A DNA stretch of 64,000 bases from Posidoniimonas polymericola. GTDB taxonomy: Bacteria; Planctomycetota; Planctomycetia; Pirellulales; Lacipirellulaceae. Numbering within the stretch: the first letter of the stretch is position 1; each line of letters opens with the position of its first letter. Shown piece by piece: positions 29,210-38,617 of this stretch. The DNA lies in NCBI RefSeq assembly GCF_007859935.1, contig NZ_SJPO01000006.1, positions 186,001 to 250,000 on the forward strand, written 5' to 3'. The notes under the pieces were generated by a model. It had not been told where the DNA came from. It worked only from the letters and a program-made list of their open reading frames with translations, and did not search any database. A program made the position numbers and the translations under genes.

Positions 29210-29617
29210 ATGGCCGACCTCCCCATCAAACTAGTTGTCGTTACGCCCGAGATGACCGTCCTTGACGAGTCGGTCGACTTTGTCGTGGCGCCGTTGTTCG
29301 ACGGCGAGCTGGGCGTCGCGGCGGGCCACGCCCCGGTAATCGGTCGGCTCGGCTACGGCGAGCTCCGCTACCGCATCGGCGGCGAGAACCACCGCTACTT
29401 CGTCGAGGGGGGCTTCGTCCAGATCGCCGACGACGTCGTTTCGGTCATGACCGGCAAGGCGATGTTGGTCTCGGAAATCGACGTCGCCGAGGCCCGCCAG
29501 CAGCTCGACGCGGCCATCGCCCGATCGGCCGCCGGGGCCGAGGCCGCCGCCCGCGACCGCGACATCGCCCAGGCCCGCGGCAAGCTGCGGGTCGCGAAGG
29601 GCGGCTCCTCGCACTAG
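29210..29617 (+). CDS. atpC: F1 ATP synthase subunit epsilon
   Basis: Epsilon regulates F1 rotation. The beta-sandwich domain is visible (LVVVTPEMTVLDESVDFV; PLFDGELGVAAGHAPVIGRLGYGEL; FVEGGFVQIADDVVSVM) with a C-terminal helix pair (EARQQLDAAIARSAA then RDIAQARGKLRVAK). Length is 135, as usual. It is the last gene of the operon; no clear intrinsic terminator follows within the next 100 bp. Confidence 0.93.
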   Translation: MADLPIKLVVVTPEMTVLDESVDFVVAPLFDGELGVAAGHAPVIGRLGYGELRYRIGGENHRYFVEGGFVQIADDVVSVMTGKAMLVSEIDVAEARQQLDAAIARSAAGAEAAARDRDIAQARGKLRVAKGGSSH

Positions 29618-29913
29618 TCGGGGTTTTGGTTGCAATCGGCCGACAGGGCCCCCGTACGCCGGTTTCTTGTTTGACCCGGCCATCCGTTGCGGCTAGCCTA
29701 AGTTGGTAGCCAGCCCCGACTCAATCGCCGATTCCGCTCGCCTAATGCTCTGCTTCTAGCCGCCGTTGCGCCCCCCCCACGTTTCTCTCGCGGGCGCTTC
29801 TTTATCTTCGCGGCTCTGTTTGCGTCTCTGACAGCGAACACGCTTGTCACGCCTACCCCTTCCTTGAGGTGGCTTGCCTCCTTGCATCTGCTTCCCCCGA
29901 CGCCCCACACACG

Positions 29914-31677
29914 ATGACCCGACTCCGATCACTGACGCTATTCACCGCGTCTGCTTTTCTCCTGCTCGCCCCGGCCGCGGCTCGCGCGCAGAACATCCTC
30001 GACGTCAGCACCCTGACCAAGTACCTCGACCCGGCGCCGAACCCGCTCGCGTCGGGCAACGTGCTCACGCCGACCGGCACGCTCGACGGGGCTCCGCTCT
30101 ACGAGGTTGAGATCAAGCAGTTCGAGCAGCAGCTCCACAGCCAGCTCGCACCGACCACGCTCTGGGGCTACAACGGCGTCTTCCCGGGGCCGACCTTCAA
30201 CGTCAACTCGGGCGAGACCATCAAGGTCGAGTGGACCAACAACCTCCGCGACGACAACGGTCAAGGGCTGCAGCACATCCTGCCGTACGACACCACCATC
30301 CACGGCGCCGGCCCGCAGTTCCCGCAGGCCCGCACCGTGACCCACGTGCACGGCGCGGTGGCCAACGAGATGAGCGACGGCTTCCCCGAGCAGTGGTTCT
30401 CGTCGGACCCCAACGCGCCGGCCAACGGCATCACGACCCACGCCCCCTCGGGACCCGCCGGCAACAGCTTCGTCGCTACTTACACCAACAACCAGCGGGC
30501 GGCGGGCAACTGGTACCACGACCACTCCATGGGCATCACGCGGCTGAACGTCTACGCGGGCATGGCGGGGATGTACTTCATCCGCGACGCAGAAGAGAAC
30601 TCACTAAACCTGCCGTCCGACGAATACGAAATCCCAATACTGATTCAGGACCGCTCGTTCTACAACGACGGGTCCCTGTACTACCCCGAAGGCCCAGGAG
30701 CGATAAGCGACCCGCTCGGGCCGCTAGGTGATGACTTCCCGAGCGCGGCGTCGCAGGTGTCGTCGTTCTACGCCGACGCCAACGTGGTGAACGGCGTTGT
30801 GTGGCCGTACATGGAGGTCGAGCCCCGCAAGTACCGCCTCCGCCTGCTGAATGGGGCCAACGCCCGCAACTACAACCTGACGCTCGAGCCCGCGGCAGGC
30901 GCCGGCGCCAGCTCGCTGGGGTTCTCCCAGATCGGCGTGGACGGCGGGTTGCTCAGCACGGTGGCCGAGCGGGACGACCTGTTCCTAGCCCCGGCGGACC
31001 GGGTAGACGTGGTGGTCGACTTCTCGCAGTTCAGCCCCGGCGACACCGTGTATCTCAAGAACGACGATCGCCGGGCCGTGGCCGGGACCACCGACGAGGT
31101 CATGCAGTTCCGCATCAAGGACCTGAGCGCGCCGGACGCCAGCAGTCTGCCGAACGCGTTGTCGTCGATCTCCCGGTACTCGCAAGAAGAGCTTGACAAC
31201 GCCCCGGTGCGTCGCCTGGAACTCGTCCGCGACTTTGACAAGTACGGCCGCATGGAACTGCTGCTGGACGGCAAGAAGTGGTCCGACGAAACCACCGAGA
31301 TTATCCAGCGGGGGCAGCTCGAGATCTGGGAGTTCGTCAACATGACCAACATGGAACACCCAATGCACCTGCATATGGAAGCCTTCCAGGTGGTCGGGCG
31401 GCAAGACTTATCGGGCAACGATGTGGCCCTCGAGCCGTGGGAGTTGGGCTGGGAAGACACCGTCAACGTCGGCGGACGCGAGACCCTCAGGATCGCCGTC
31501 AAGTTCGACGAGTACACCGGCACCTTTGTCTGGCACTGCCACATCCTAGAGCACGAAGACTCCGAGATGATGCGAACCTTCCGGATCGTGGACGCGCCCG
31601 AGCCCGGAGCCGCGCTGCTGACCGGCCTGCTAGCCGCAGCGGGCAGTCTGCGCCGGACTCGGCGGCGGACCCGATAA
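29914..31677 (+). CDS. multicopper oxidase with PEP-CTERM tail
   Basis: A CotA/bilirubin-oxidase-like laccase that would oxidise phenols or metal ions while reducing O2. All four copper motifs are present: THVHG, NWYHDHSMG, HPMHLHMEAF and WHCHILEHEDSEMM (type 1 Cys plus the trinuclear His). A signal peptide (LFTASAFLLLAPAAARA) starts it, and a PEP-CTERM sorting tail (DAPEPGAALLTGLLAAAG then RRTRRRTR) ends it, implying exosortase processing and surface retention. I chose ATG 29914 at the leader; the frame opens earlier at 29869. The 296 bp upstream hold no gene I can recognise. Confidence 0.93.
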   Translation: MTRLRSLTLFTASAFLLLAPAAARAQNILDVSTLTKYLDPAPNPLASGNVLTPTGTLDGAPLYEVEIKQFEQQLHSQLAPTTLWGYNGVFPGPTFNVNSGETIKVEWTNNLRDDNGQGLQHILPYDTTIHGAGPQFPQARTVTHVHGAVANEMSDGFPEQWFSSDPNAPANGITTHAPSGPAGNSFVATYTNNQRAAGNWYHDHSMGITRLNVYAGMAGMYFIRDAEENSLNLPSDEYEIPILIQDRSFYNDGSLYYPEGPGAISDPLGPLGDDFPSAASQVSSFYADANVVNGVVWPYMEVEPRKYRLRLLNGANARNYNLTLEPAAGAGASSLGFSQIGVDGGLLSTVAERDDLFLAPADRVDVVVDFSQFSPGDTVYLKNDDRRAVAGTTDEVMQFRIKDLSAPDASSLPNALSSISRYSQEELDNAPVRRLELVRDFDKYGRMELLLDGKKWSDETTEIIQRGQLEIWEFVNMTNMEHPMHLHMEAFQVVGRQDLSGNDVALEPWELGWEDTVNVGGRETLRIAVKFDEYTGTFVWHCHILEHEDSEMMRTFRIVDAPEPGAALLTGLLAAAGSLRRTRRRTR

Positions 31678-31895
31678 AATCGGAGCGCGGCGTCGACGCC
31701 TTGCGAGACGCCCCCCAGCCTGGCGACACGCAGCTAGGCAGCGCTCGAGGACGGCGTTCGACAGAAAATGTCCAATGGGCTCTCTTGCTGCTGAGAACAC
31801 TGCAAGATTCCCCTAGGTTTGGGCGCCGTAGTTGCGGCGGTTGCGTTACCATAGTGCGGTAACCCAAGAGCAAACGCGGTTCAAGGAGCGAGTGC

Positions 31896-33047
31896 GTGGC
31901 AGAACTGACAATCAACCTGCTGGCCGTGATCCCCACGACGGGCGACGCGCCGCAGGAGGGAAGCTACGGCATGCTCACGATCTACGCGATCGTGGCGCTC
32001 GGCTTCTCTTTCCTCTGCTCAGTCGCGGAGGCCGTGCTGCTGAGCGTCTCGCCTTCGTACATCGCGACCCTCCAAGACTCGGGCGGAGGCTCGGCGGCGC
32101 GGCTCAAGCGGATGAAGGAGAACGTCGACCGCCCGCTATCGGCCATTCTTAGCCTTAACACCATCGCCCACACCGTCGGCGCGGCCGGCGTCGGCGCCCA
32201 GGCAGCGGGCATCTGGGGAAGCTCGGCGGTCGGGTACGCGTCGGCCTTGATGACGCTGCTAATCCTGATTCTGTCAGAAATCATCCCTAAGACCATCGGC
32301 GCGGTCTATTGGCGGCAGCTCGCTCCTAGCGTCGCCCAGGGGCTCGAGGTGCTGATCTGGCTGCTGTTCCCGCTGGTCTGGATGTCGGAGCTGATGACCA
32401 AGCTGATCGCCGGCGAAAAGCAGGAAATTGTCACCCGCGAAGAGGTCGCCGCGACAGCCGCCATGAGTAGCGAGGCGGGCGAGCTCGAGCACGGCGAGCA
32501 CCGGATCCTCACCAACCTGCTGAAACTCCGCTCGCTGCAGGTCGACGACATCATGACTCCGCGGACGGTCATCTTCGCGTTCCCCGAGGAGACGACGGTT
32601 GGCGAGCTGCTTTCAAAACGGTCCAAGCTGCCGGTGTCGCGGATCCCGGTGTTCGAAGACTCGATCGATCGCACCACCGGATTCGTGCTCAAGACCGACG
32701 TGCTGCTCGCCCAGGCCAACGACCAGCCGGACACCAAACTCAAGGAGCTGCGGCGGCCGCTCAAGGCGATCCCGGCGACCGCTTCGCTGTCGGACGCGTT
32801 GGAGCTGCTGCTCAACCAGCGCGAGCACATCGCATTGGTCGTCGACGAGTACGGCGGGGCCGACGGACTGGTCACCATGGAGGACGTCATCGAGACCCTG
32901 CTCGGCGCCGAGATCATCGACGAGCACGACCAGGCCGCCGACATGCAGCGGGTGGCGCGGCGGCAGTGGAAAAAACGCCTCGAGGCGGTCGGGCTGGAGG
33001 TGGAAGAGCCGAACGCTGCAGCCGACAACCCGGCCGACGCGTCGTAG
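31896..33047 (+). CDS. CNNM/CorC-family transporter (DUF21 plus CBS pair)
   Basis: The N-terminal DUF21 membrane domain (FSFLCSVAEAVLLSVSPSYI; LSLNTIAHTVGAAGVGAQAA; LILSEIIPKTIGAVYWRQLA) is followed by a CBS pair (LQVDDIMTPRTVIFAFPEE; IALVVDEYGGADGLVTMEDV). CNNM proteins are implicated in Mg2+/divalent-cation export or sensing, often labelled hemolysin C-like. A C-terminal transporter-associated domain is absent, and the tail is a short acidic stretch. GTG 31896 has a good AAGGAG site upstream. The 218-bp gap before it holds nothing I recognise. Confidence 0.88.
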   Translation: MAELTINLLAVIPTTGDAPQEGSYGMLTIYAIVALGFSFLCSVAEAVLLSVSPSYIATLQDSGGGSAARLKRMKENVDRPLSAILSLNTIAHTVGAAGVGAQAAGIWGSSAVGYASALMTLLILILSEIIPKTIGAVYWRQLAPSVAQGLEVLIWLLFPLVWMSELMTKLIAGEKQEIVTREEVAATAAMSSEAGELEHGEHRILTNLLKLRSLQVDDIMTPRTVIFAFPEETTVGELLSKRSKLPVSRIPVFEDSIDRTTGFVLKTDVLLAQANDQPDTKLKELRRPLKAIPATASLSDALELLLNQREHIALVVDEYGGADGLVTMEDVIETLLGAEIIDEHDQAADMQRVARRQWKKRLEAVGLEVEEPNAAADNPADAS

Positions 33048-33501
33048 CCGTTACGGCATTACCGCGCCACTCCACTCGGTCCCGGCGGCAGAGTCCCAAC
33101 CGCCGTCGGCCCGGGCAGGGCCGTGATCTCACGCCGTGGCGCCGGTTCGCTGAACGAACCGAGTGCGACGCCATCGCACGCCGAACTTCGTTTCGAGCTC
33201 ACTCCGGGCGTTTGTGGGCTGCGTGCTAACCGCGGCTGCCGCAGGGATCGCAATCCAGTCGGGCACCTGCCGCTGGACCACTCACTCTAGGATTCCCCGA
33301 TGTTGGTGGCGATCGATCCGGCGATTCGATTAAGAAGTCGTGAAACGCAACATTTCGATGCTTGCAAGCTGCGTGGCGCCGCATGTACTCGGCCCAACGG
33401 ACAGCCGCACTTCCCTGAAGCACCTCACCCGACATCATATCGACCACGGCACAGTTGATGCAGCTGCCGGTTCGCCAGGTCGAGCAACTCGCGAGCGTCT
33501 A
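33048..33501. other. 454-bp gap without recognised gene
   Basis: The region has an open frame continuous with the next gene from 33340, but its amino-acid composition (scattered Cys and His, basic) is unlike the secreted protein that begins at 33502. No repeat, RNA or promoter pair stands out. It presumably carries the promoter and 5' leader of the gene at 33502. Confidence 0.5.
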
Positions 33502-34215
33502 ATGAATCACACATCCAGGTTGATAGTTGCCCTGCTGGCGGCGCTCGCCGCCGGCTCGGTCGCGCAGGCCGGGCCTATCTTGGCCGGCTCCGCCGATTAC
33601 ACATTCGACAACACGTTCTTCACCCGGCTCTACCCGGGGACGCCGTTCAACCCAACTGCCTCCGCAGTGGACGTGCCGGTTTTCGCCCAAGGCGCCTTTA
33701 CCCAAGTCTGGGGCGAGCAGGTCGGCGACGAGATCCAAGACGAACTGACGAGCATCCTGTCGTCCGGCTTCATCGCCGGCATGCCCCCGGTCCCGTTCGA
33801 CCTCTACGGCGGCATCAACGAAGCGCCCGACCTGGGAGCTTTCACTGGGTCGCTGACGTCAATCGTCAATCACCCAGTGACCGGCGAGTTGATCTCAGCG
33901 TTCCGCAGCGTCGGCGGCCCGTTCCGTCAGGTCCTGGCGAACGGCGCTACCTTGTACACCGTGGACCCGTATGTGTTTGTGGCGTCGGTGGACTCGCTGC
34001 CGTTTGAATCCGGCGACATCTTCATCGGCACCCAAGACGTCGACGTGCGATACCAGCTCGGCCCGACGATCGACCCTATCAATGACCCGGTGGTCGGATC
34101 GGTGCTCGCGGGCGGGGTGATCACGATCACGCCCGAACCGATCGCCGCTGCATTGGCGGTTACGCTGGTGGTTTGCAGTGGTCTGTCACCGTCTCGTCGC
34201 CGCCGACTAGCGTAG
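33502..34215 (+). CDS. PEP-CTERM secreted protein of unknown function
   Basis: A 237-residue exported protein with a signal peptide (LIVALLAALAAGSVAQA) and a C-terminal sorting signal: TPEP, a hydrophobic segment (IAAALAVTLVVCSGL) and a basic end (SRRRRLA). The mature part is beta-rich and low in Cys and Lys (DYTFDNTFFTRLYPG; FQAG-type turns), with no recognised domain. With the laccase at 29914 it is the second exosortase-type substrate in 4 kb. Start ATG 33502 is chosen for the leader. A strong terminator follows 146 bp downstream. Confidence 0.75.
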   Translation: MNHTSRLIVALLAALAAGSVAQAGPILAGSADYTFDNTFFTRLYPGTPFNPTASAVDVPVFAQGAFTQVWGEQVGDEIQDELTSILSSGFIAGMPPVPFDLYGGINEAPDLGAFTGSLTSIVNHPVTGELISAFRSVGGPFRQVLANGATLYTVDPYVFVASVDSLPFESGDIFIGTQDVDVRYQLGPTIDPINDPVVGSVLAGGVITITPEPIAAALAVTLVVCSGLSPSRRRRLA

Positions 34216-34361
34216 CCGCATCGAGCAGCGTCGTCAGCGGTCCTCAACGCCAGTGCCGGCGTTGCTGGCCCTGCGGACGCTCGCGGAGCCAGTCGCAACA
34301 CTCCGTTGACGGCGCAAGCGGCCAATCGCAGCAACACGCCAGGACAGCGACGCCTTTCTCA

Positions 34362-34399
34362 CGCGGGCCGCAGCCATTCGCTGCGGCCCGCGTTGTTTT
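34362..34399 (+). terminator. intrinsic terminator
   Basis: A perfect 13-bp GC stem (CGCGGGCCGCAGC and its complement at 34380-34392) with a 5-nt loop (cattc) is followed by TTGTTTT. It terminates rightward transcription from the PEP-CTERM gene and insulates the GH28 gene. Confidence 0.85.
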
Positions 34400-34527
34400 G
34401 AGACGCGCCGTCGTTCGCCCGGCTTGCGGCAGGCTACGATTGAATCCTGCCCGGCCGACCTTGTCTTCACCGAACGGTCATCTCTACCACACCTGCCCCT
34501 CGGTCACGATCACCCACGGCAAACATC

Positions 34528-36153
34528 GTGCAAAGGTCTGCTGCTCCTACCACGCGTGTTCTGGTGCTGCTGATGCTGGGCTACGTTCCGATCGCCGCTG
34601 GCAAGGCACGCGCCCAAAACTGGCAAGCTCCGCTTCCAACAATCGACCAGGTAGGCGCCGCGTGCCTGCCCGACACGATCGCACCAATCGACGCGCCGTT
34701 TGCAATGCCGCAGCTTCGCCGTCCCGAGTTTCCGCCGCTCACGGTCGACATCCGCGACAAGGGTGCGACGCCCGACCGCAAGGCGAGCGACGCCATCCAC
34801 GCCGCGATCGCGGAGGTCCACGGCGCCGGGGGCGGGACGGTACTGATCCCTGCCGGCCGATGGCGGTCGGGTCGGATCACGCTCAGGAGCAACGTCAACC
34901 TGCACCTGGCCGAGGGCGCCGAGCTGTACTTTAGCGGCGAACTGGCCGACTACCGACCGGCGGTGTTCACGCGCCACGAGGGGGTCGAGTTGATGTCGCT
35001 GGGGGCGTGCATCTACGCGCTCGACGCCGACAACATCGCCGTCACCGGTCGGGGGACGCTGTACGGGCCAGCCGACGGGCCGGTTAAACGCCAGATGATG
35101 ACCCAGGCGGTGGTCGAGAAGTTCGTGCCGCTCGACAAACCGGTCGCCGAGCGGGTGTACGAGGGGCAGGGCGGGGCGCCCGTCTTCTTGCCGATGTTCA
35201 TCTCGCCCACCCGCTGCACCAACGTGCTGATCGAGGGGGTGACGCTCGAGCAGACCGCGTTCTGGAACATCGTCCCCGTGTACTGCGACCGCGTGATCAT
35301 CCGCGGCGTGACCGTCAACTCGGTCGGCATCCCCCGCGGCGACGGCATCGACATCGAGTCGTCGCGCAACGTGCTGATCGAGTACTCCACGCTCAACTGC
35401 GGCGACGACTGCTTCACGCTCAAGGCAGGCCGCGGCGCCGACGGCGTCCGGGTGAACCGACCGACCGAGAACGTCGTGATCCGGCATTGCCTAGCGAAGC
35501 AGGGGCACGGCGGCGTAACGGTCGGCAGCGAAACGGCCGGCGTGATCCGCAACCTGTACGTGCACGATTGCGTCTTCGACGATACCGACGTCGGCATCCG
35601 ACTAAAAACGCGCCGGCCGCGGGGCGGCGGCGGCGAGCACCTGACCTACGAGCGGCTGCGGATGCGGCTGTCGGGAAAGATGTTCCGCTGCGACATGCTC
35701 GGCAGCGCCATGTACGTCGGCGAACTCGCAACCCGACTGCCGCCGCGGCCAGTAGATGAACTGACGCCGTTCTTCCGCAACGTCACGATCCGCAACGTGC
35801 TGGTCGAGGGCGCCACACGGATGGTGCACGTCACCGGCATCCCCGAGTCGCCGCTCACCGATTTCACAATCGAGAACGCCGACATCCGCGGCGAGCTGCT
35901 GATCACCGCCGACGACGTCGAGCAGATGACGTTCCGCAACGTCGCGATCCACAGCCAGATCAGCCAGCTCCACTTGACGGACGCCCGCGGCTTGCTTTTC
36001 GACAACGTGACATTCGACGTGCCGGGCGGCCAGGTCGAGGTAAGTATCTCCGGCGACCGCAGCTCCGAAATCCGTTTCCGCGACTGCCAACCGCCACGCC
36101 CGGCGGGCTGGCAGACCGGCGCCTTCCGCAACTCGCCGTCGAGGTCACAATAG
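34528..36153 (+). CDS. GH28-family polygalacturonase-like glycoside hydrolase
   Basis: GH28 enzymes hydrolyse galacturonic-acid-containing pectin by inversion. The right-handed beta-helix is seen as repeated short strands (NVLIEGVTLEQ, RVIIRGVTVNS, NVLIEYSTLNC, NVVIRHCLAKQ). Catalytic motifs: DGIDIES (D272), GDDCFTLKAG (D293/D294) and GHGGVTVGSE (H327), with RLKT standing for the usual RIK. A signal peptide (LVLLMLGYVPIAAGKARA) directs export. The start is GTG 34528; no better site is visible. It suggests use of plant or algal polysaccharide. Confidence 0.9.
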   Translation: MQRSAAPTTRVLVLLMLGYVPIAAGKARAQNWQAPLPTIDQVGAACLPDTIAPIDAPFAMPQLRRPEFPPLTVDIRDKGATPDRKASDAIHAAIAEVHGAGGGTVLIPAGRWRSGRITLRSNVNLHLAEGAELYFSGELADYRPAVFTRHEGVELMSLGACIYALDADNIAVTGRGTLYGPADGPVKRQMMTQAVVEKFVPLDKPVAERVYEGQGGAPVFLPMFISPTRCTNVLIEGVTLEQTAFWNIVPVYCDRVIIRGVTVNSVGIPRGDGIDIESSRNVLIEYSTLNCGDDCFTLKAGRGADGVRVNRPTENVVIRHCLAKQGHGGVTVGSETAGVIRNLYVHDCVFDDTDVGIRLKTRRPRGGGGEHLTYERLRMRLSGKMFRCDMLGSAMYVGELATRLPPRPVDELTPFFRNVTIRNVLVEGATRMVHVTGIPESPLTDFTIENADIRGELLITADDVEQMTFRNVAIHSQISQLHLTDARGLLFDNVTFDVPGGQVEVSISGDRSSEIRFRDCQPPRPAGWQTGAFRNSPSRSQ

Positions 36154-36187
36154 GAGGCAAACCACCCGCACCCACGCCACCCGACCG

Positions 36188-37177
36188 ATGACCGACCGCC
36201 TGCCCCGCGTCTCCCTCGCCAACCTGCCGACCCCGCTGCACCGGCTGACGCGGCTGTCCGCCCAGCTTGGCGTCGATCTGTGGATCAAACGCGACGACCT
36301 CACCAGCCTGGCGACCGGCGGCAACAAGACCCGCAAACTCGAGTACTTAATCGCCGACGCCCTCGCGCGGGGCGCCGACTGCGTGGTCACCGCGGGCGGC
36401 CCCCAGTCGAACCACTGCCGCCAGACGGCGGCGGCCGCTGCGCAGCACGGCCTCGCGTGCTGCCTGGTGCTCGGCGGCGAACCCCAGCCGCCGCTCGGCA
36501 ATCTGCTGCTCGACCGATTGCTCGGCGCCGAGGTGCACTGGACGCCCAAGCCGAACCGCAAGTCCAGGATGCAGGAGCTGGCCGGGGAGCTTGGCGCCGC
36601 CGGCCGCACGCCGTACGTGATCCCGATCGGCGGCTCCAACGCGATCGGCGCAGTCGGCTACGTGGCCGCGATGGACGAGCTGCTCGGCCAGGCCGAGGAA
36701 GCGGGCGTGGCGTTCGACCGCGTCGTGTTCCCGACCAGTTCGGGCGGCACGCATGCCGGACTGGCGCTGGGGGCAAAGCGCGCCGGTTTTGGGGGTGTGG
36801 TGACCGCCATCAGCATCGACGCCGCGCCAACCGACCACGCGTTCCTAGAGGAAGTCGCGCAGGTCGCCACCGAAGCGGCCGGGATGCTGGGGGACAGCGT
36901 CCTTATATCTCCAGCGGAACTCGAAGTTGAGTACGGCTACCTCGGCGGCGGCTACGGCGTGGTCGGCGACACCGAACGCGACGCCATCCGCCTAATGGGC
37001 CGGCAGGAAGGCATCTTGCTCGGTCCGGTGTACAGCGGCCGGGGGTTCGGCGCGCTGCTCGACATGATCGCCCAAGGAAAGGTCGCTGCCGGCCAGCGGG
37101 TGCTGTACTGGCACACCGGGGACGAGTCAGCTCTGCACGCCTACGCCGACGAGCTATTGGAGGGCGACGTCGGTTAG
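36188..37177 (+). CDS. PLP-dependent D-cysteine desulfhydrase / ACC deaminase family
   Basis: A fold-type II PLP enzyme. The cofactor Lys is K47 in GGNKTRKLEYL, followed by TAGGPQSNHCRQTAA and IPIGGSNAIGAVGYV, all typical of the DcyD/ACC-deaminase group. PTSSGGTHAGLALG binds the phosphate. D-cysteine desulfhydrase yields pyruvate, H2S and ammonia; sequence alone does not separate it from ACC deaminase, so no gene symbol is given. It lies 34 bp after the GH28 gene and may share its transcript. Its stop overlaps the convergent Gfo/Idh gene's stop by 4 bp. Confidence 0.87.
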   Translation: MTDRLPRVSLANLPTPLHRLTRLSAQLGVDLWIKRDDLTSLATGGNKTRKLEYLIADALARGADCVVTAGGPQSNHCRQTAAAAAQHGLACCLVLGGEPQPPLGNLLLDRLLGAEVHWTPKPNRKSRMQELAGELGAAGRTPYVIPIGGSNAIGAVGYVAAMDELLGQAEEAGVAFDRVVFPTSSGGTHAGLALGAKRAGFGGVVTAISIDAAPTDHAFLEEVAQVATEAAGMLGDSVLISPAELEVEYGYLGGGYGVVGDTERDAIRLMGRQEGILLGPVYSGRGFGALLDMIAQGKVAAGQRVLYWHTGDESALHAYADELLEGDVG

Positions 37178-38562
37178 GCGTCCTGCACCTCGTACTCGGT
37201 GTCGCGGATGATGCCGGGCATCGGCTCGGGGTAGCGGCCCTCGCTGTTGGGAGAAACAGGCGCCGGGCCGTCGGGCGTGAAGCTTGCTACGCCTGGCGCA
37301 AACTCGTGCGGGCAGTTAAGCATCTGCTCGAACGTGATCTCCTGCCCGGTGTGCGCCGCCATGCGGCCCATGCTGGTCACGAGGCTCGCCTCGACCCCGC
37401 GCGGAACTTCGTTGTACGGCTTGTCGTTGACGATCGCATCGACCAGGTCTTCCCACTCTAGCCGGTAGGGGTTCTGCTCTGGCTGAGGGTACGCCCACAC
37501 GACCTCGCGGCGGTTCTGCCGCTGCCCGCTGAACGTGCGGACCCGCCCGGGCGAGTGTCCCGAGGCGCTGACAATCGCCGAGCCCTTGCTGCCGTGCGCG
37601 ACGCTCGACATGTCGTTCTTGCAGCCCGGCATGATGCGGGTGCCGAAGTGCATGGTCGAGCCGTCGGGGTAGGTGTACTCGATCGAGTAGTTATCGAAGT
37701 TCTGGTCGACGTAGTCGCCGCGGTAGTGGCGGCCGCCGATACCAACCGCCTTGACCGGCCAGGCGTTCTTCATCCAAGAGAGCTCGTCGATCTGGTGGAT
37801 GTTGAAGTCGCTGAACAACCCGCCGCTGGACCACAGGAAGCTGTGGAACCGCTCGACCTGCCACATCAGCTCGGGCCGGCCTTCCGGCTTGCGGGTCGAG
37901 AAGCAGGTCACCACCGGGCCGTGCATGCGGTAGCCCTGCATCGAGATGATGTCGCCGATCTCACCGTCCGCGATCCGCTGGTGCAGCTCCTGCCGGCCGC
38001 GGCAGTGGCGGACCATCAGCCCGACGCCGACCTTCAAGTTCTTGTCGTCGGCCTGCTTCGCGAGCTCGAGCATCCGGAGCGAAGTGGGTCCATCGGCCGT
38101 CAGCGGCTTCTCCATGAACACGTTGAGGCCACGTTCGATGGCGTACTCGAAGTGCGGCCCGCGGAACGCCAGCGGGGTGGCGAAGATGGCGATGTCGCCG
38201 GGACGCAGCTGGTCGAGGGCGTCGCGGTACGCGTCAAACCCGACGAAGCGGCGATCGCTTGGCACGTCGATCTTGTTGGGCGAGGAGGCGAACTCCTGGG
38301 TCAGTGCGTCGTAGCTGCCTTTCAGCCGGTGCTCGAACACGTCGGCCATCGCTACGAGCTTGAGCGGCGTGCCCTGTACGTAAAGCGCGTCGGCCGCGGC
38401 GCCGGTGCCACGCCCGCCGCAACCAACCAGGGCGCAGCGGATGGTGTTGTCGGTCCCCTGCTGCGCGAACGCGTTTCGCGGCACGGCAGACAAGAACGAC
38501 AACGCGCCGGCCGTTTTCAGAAAACCACGTCGGCTGGACTCACTTTGATTGCTATCGGGCAC
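37174..38562 (-). CDS. Tat-exported Gfo/Idh/MocA oxidoreductase
   Basis: A twin-arginine leader (SRRGFLKTAGALSFLSAV) precedes an NAD(P)-binding Rossmann motif (CALVGCGGRGTGAAAD) and the catalytic MEKPLTADGP segment. The C-terminal part is the family's beta-sheet dimer domain (HFGTRIMPGC). Such secreted Gfo/Idh proteins are very numerous in planctomycetes and are thought to act on sugars or glycosides with a tightly bound cofactor. The GTG start at 38562 gives the Tat leader at the correct place. The substrate is unknown. Confidence 0.9.
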   Translation of the reverse strand: MPDSNQSESSRRGFLKTAGALSFLSAVPRNAFAQQGTDNTIRCALVGCGGRGTGAAADALYVQGTPLKLVAMADVFEHRLKGSYDALTQEFASSPNKIDVPSDRRFVGFDAYRDALDQLRPGDIAIFATPLAFRGPHFEYAIERGLNVFMEKPLTADGPTSLRMLELAKQADDKNLKVGVGLMVRHCRGRQELHQRIADGEIGDIISMQGYRMHGPVVTCFSTRKPEGRPELMWQVERFHSFLWSSGGLFSDFNIHQIDELSWMKNAWPVKAVGIGGRHYRGDYVDQNFDNYSIEYTYPDGSTMHFGTRIMPGCKNDMSSVAHGSKGSAIVSASGHSPGRVRTFSGQRQNRREVVWAYPQPEQNPYRLEWEDLVDAIVNDKPYNEVPRGVEASLVTSMGRMAAHTGQEITFEQMLNCPHEFAPGVASFTPDGPAPVSPNSEGRYPEPMPGIIRDTEYEVQDA

Positions 38563-38617
38563 GGCGTGGGTCTCCCAAGAGATTGGATGAGTGATTTTTC
38601 AAGAAGAGTCCGCAGAA

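Noticed and set aside
34216..34527. tRNA or other stable RNA gene in the gap before GH28
   Set aside because: The only strong structure is a terminator hairpin; no cloverleaf with a T-loop (GTTCRAATC type) is seen here or in other gaps.
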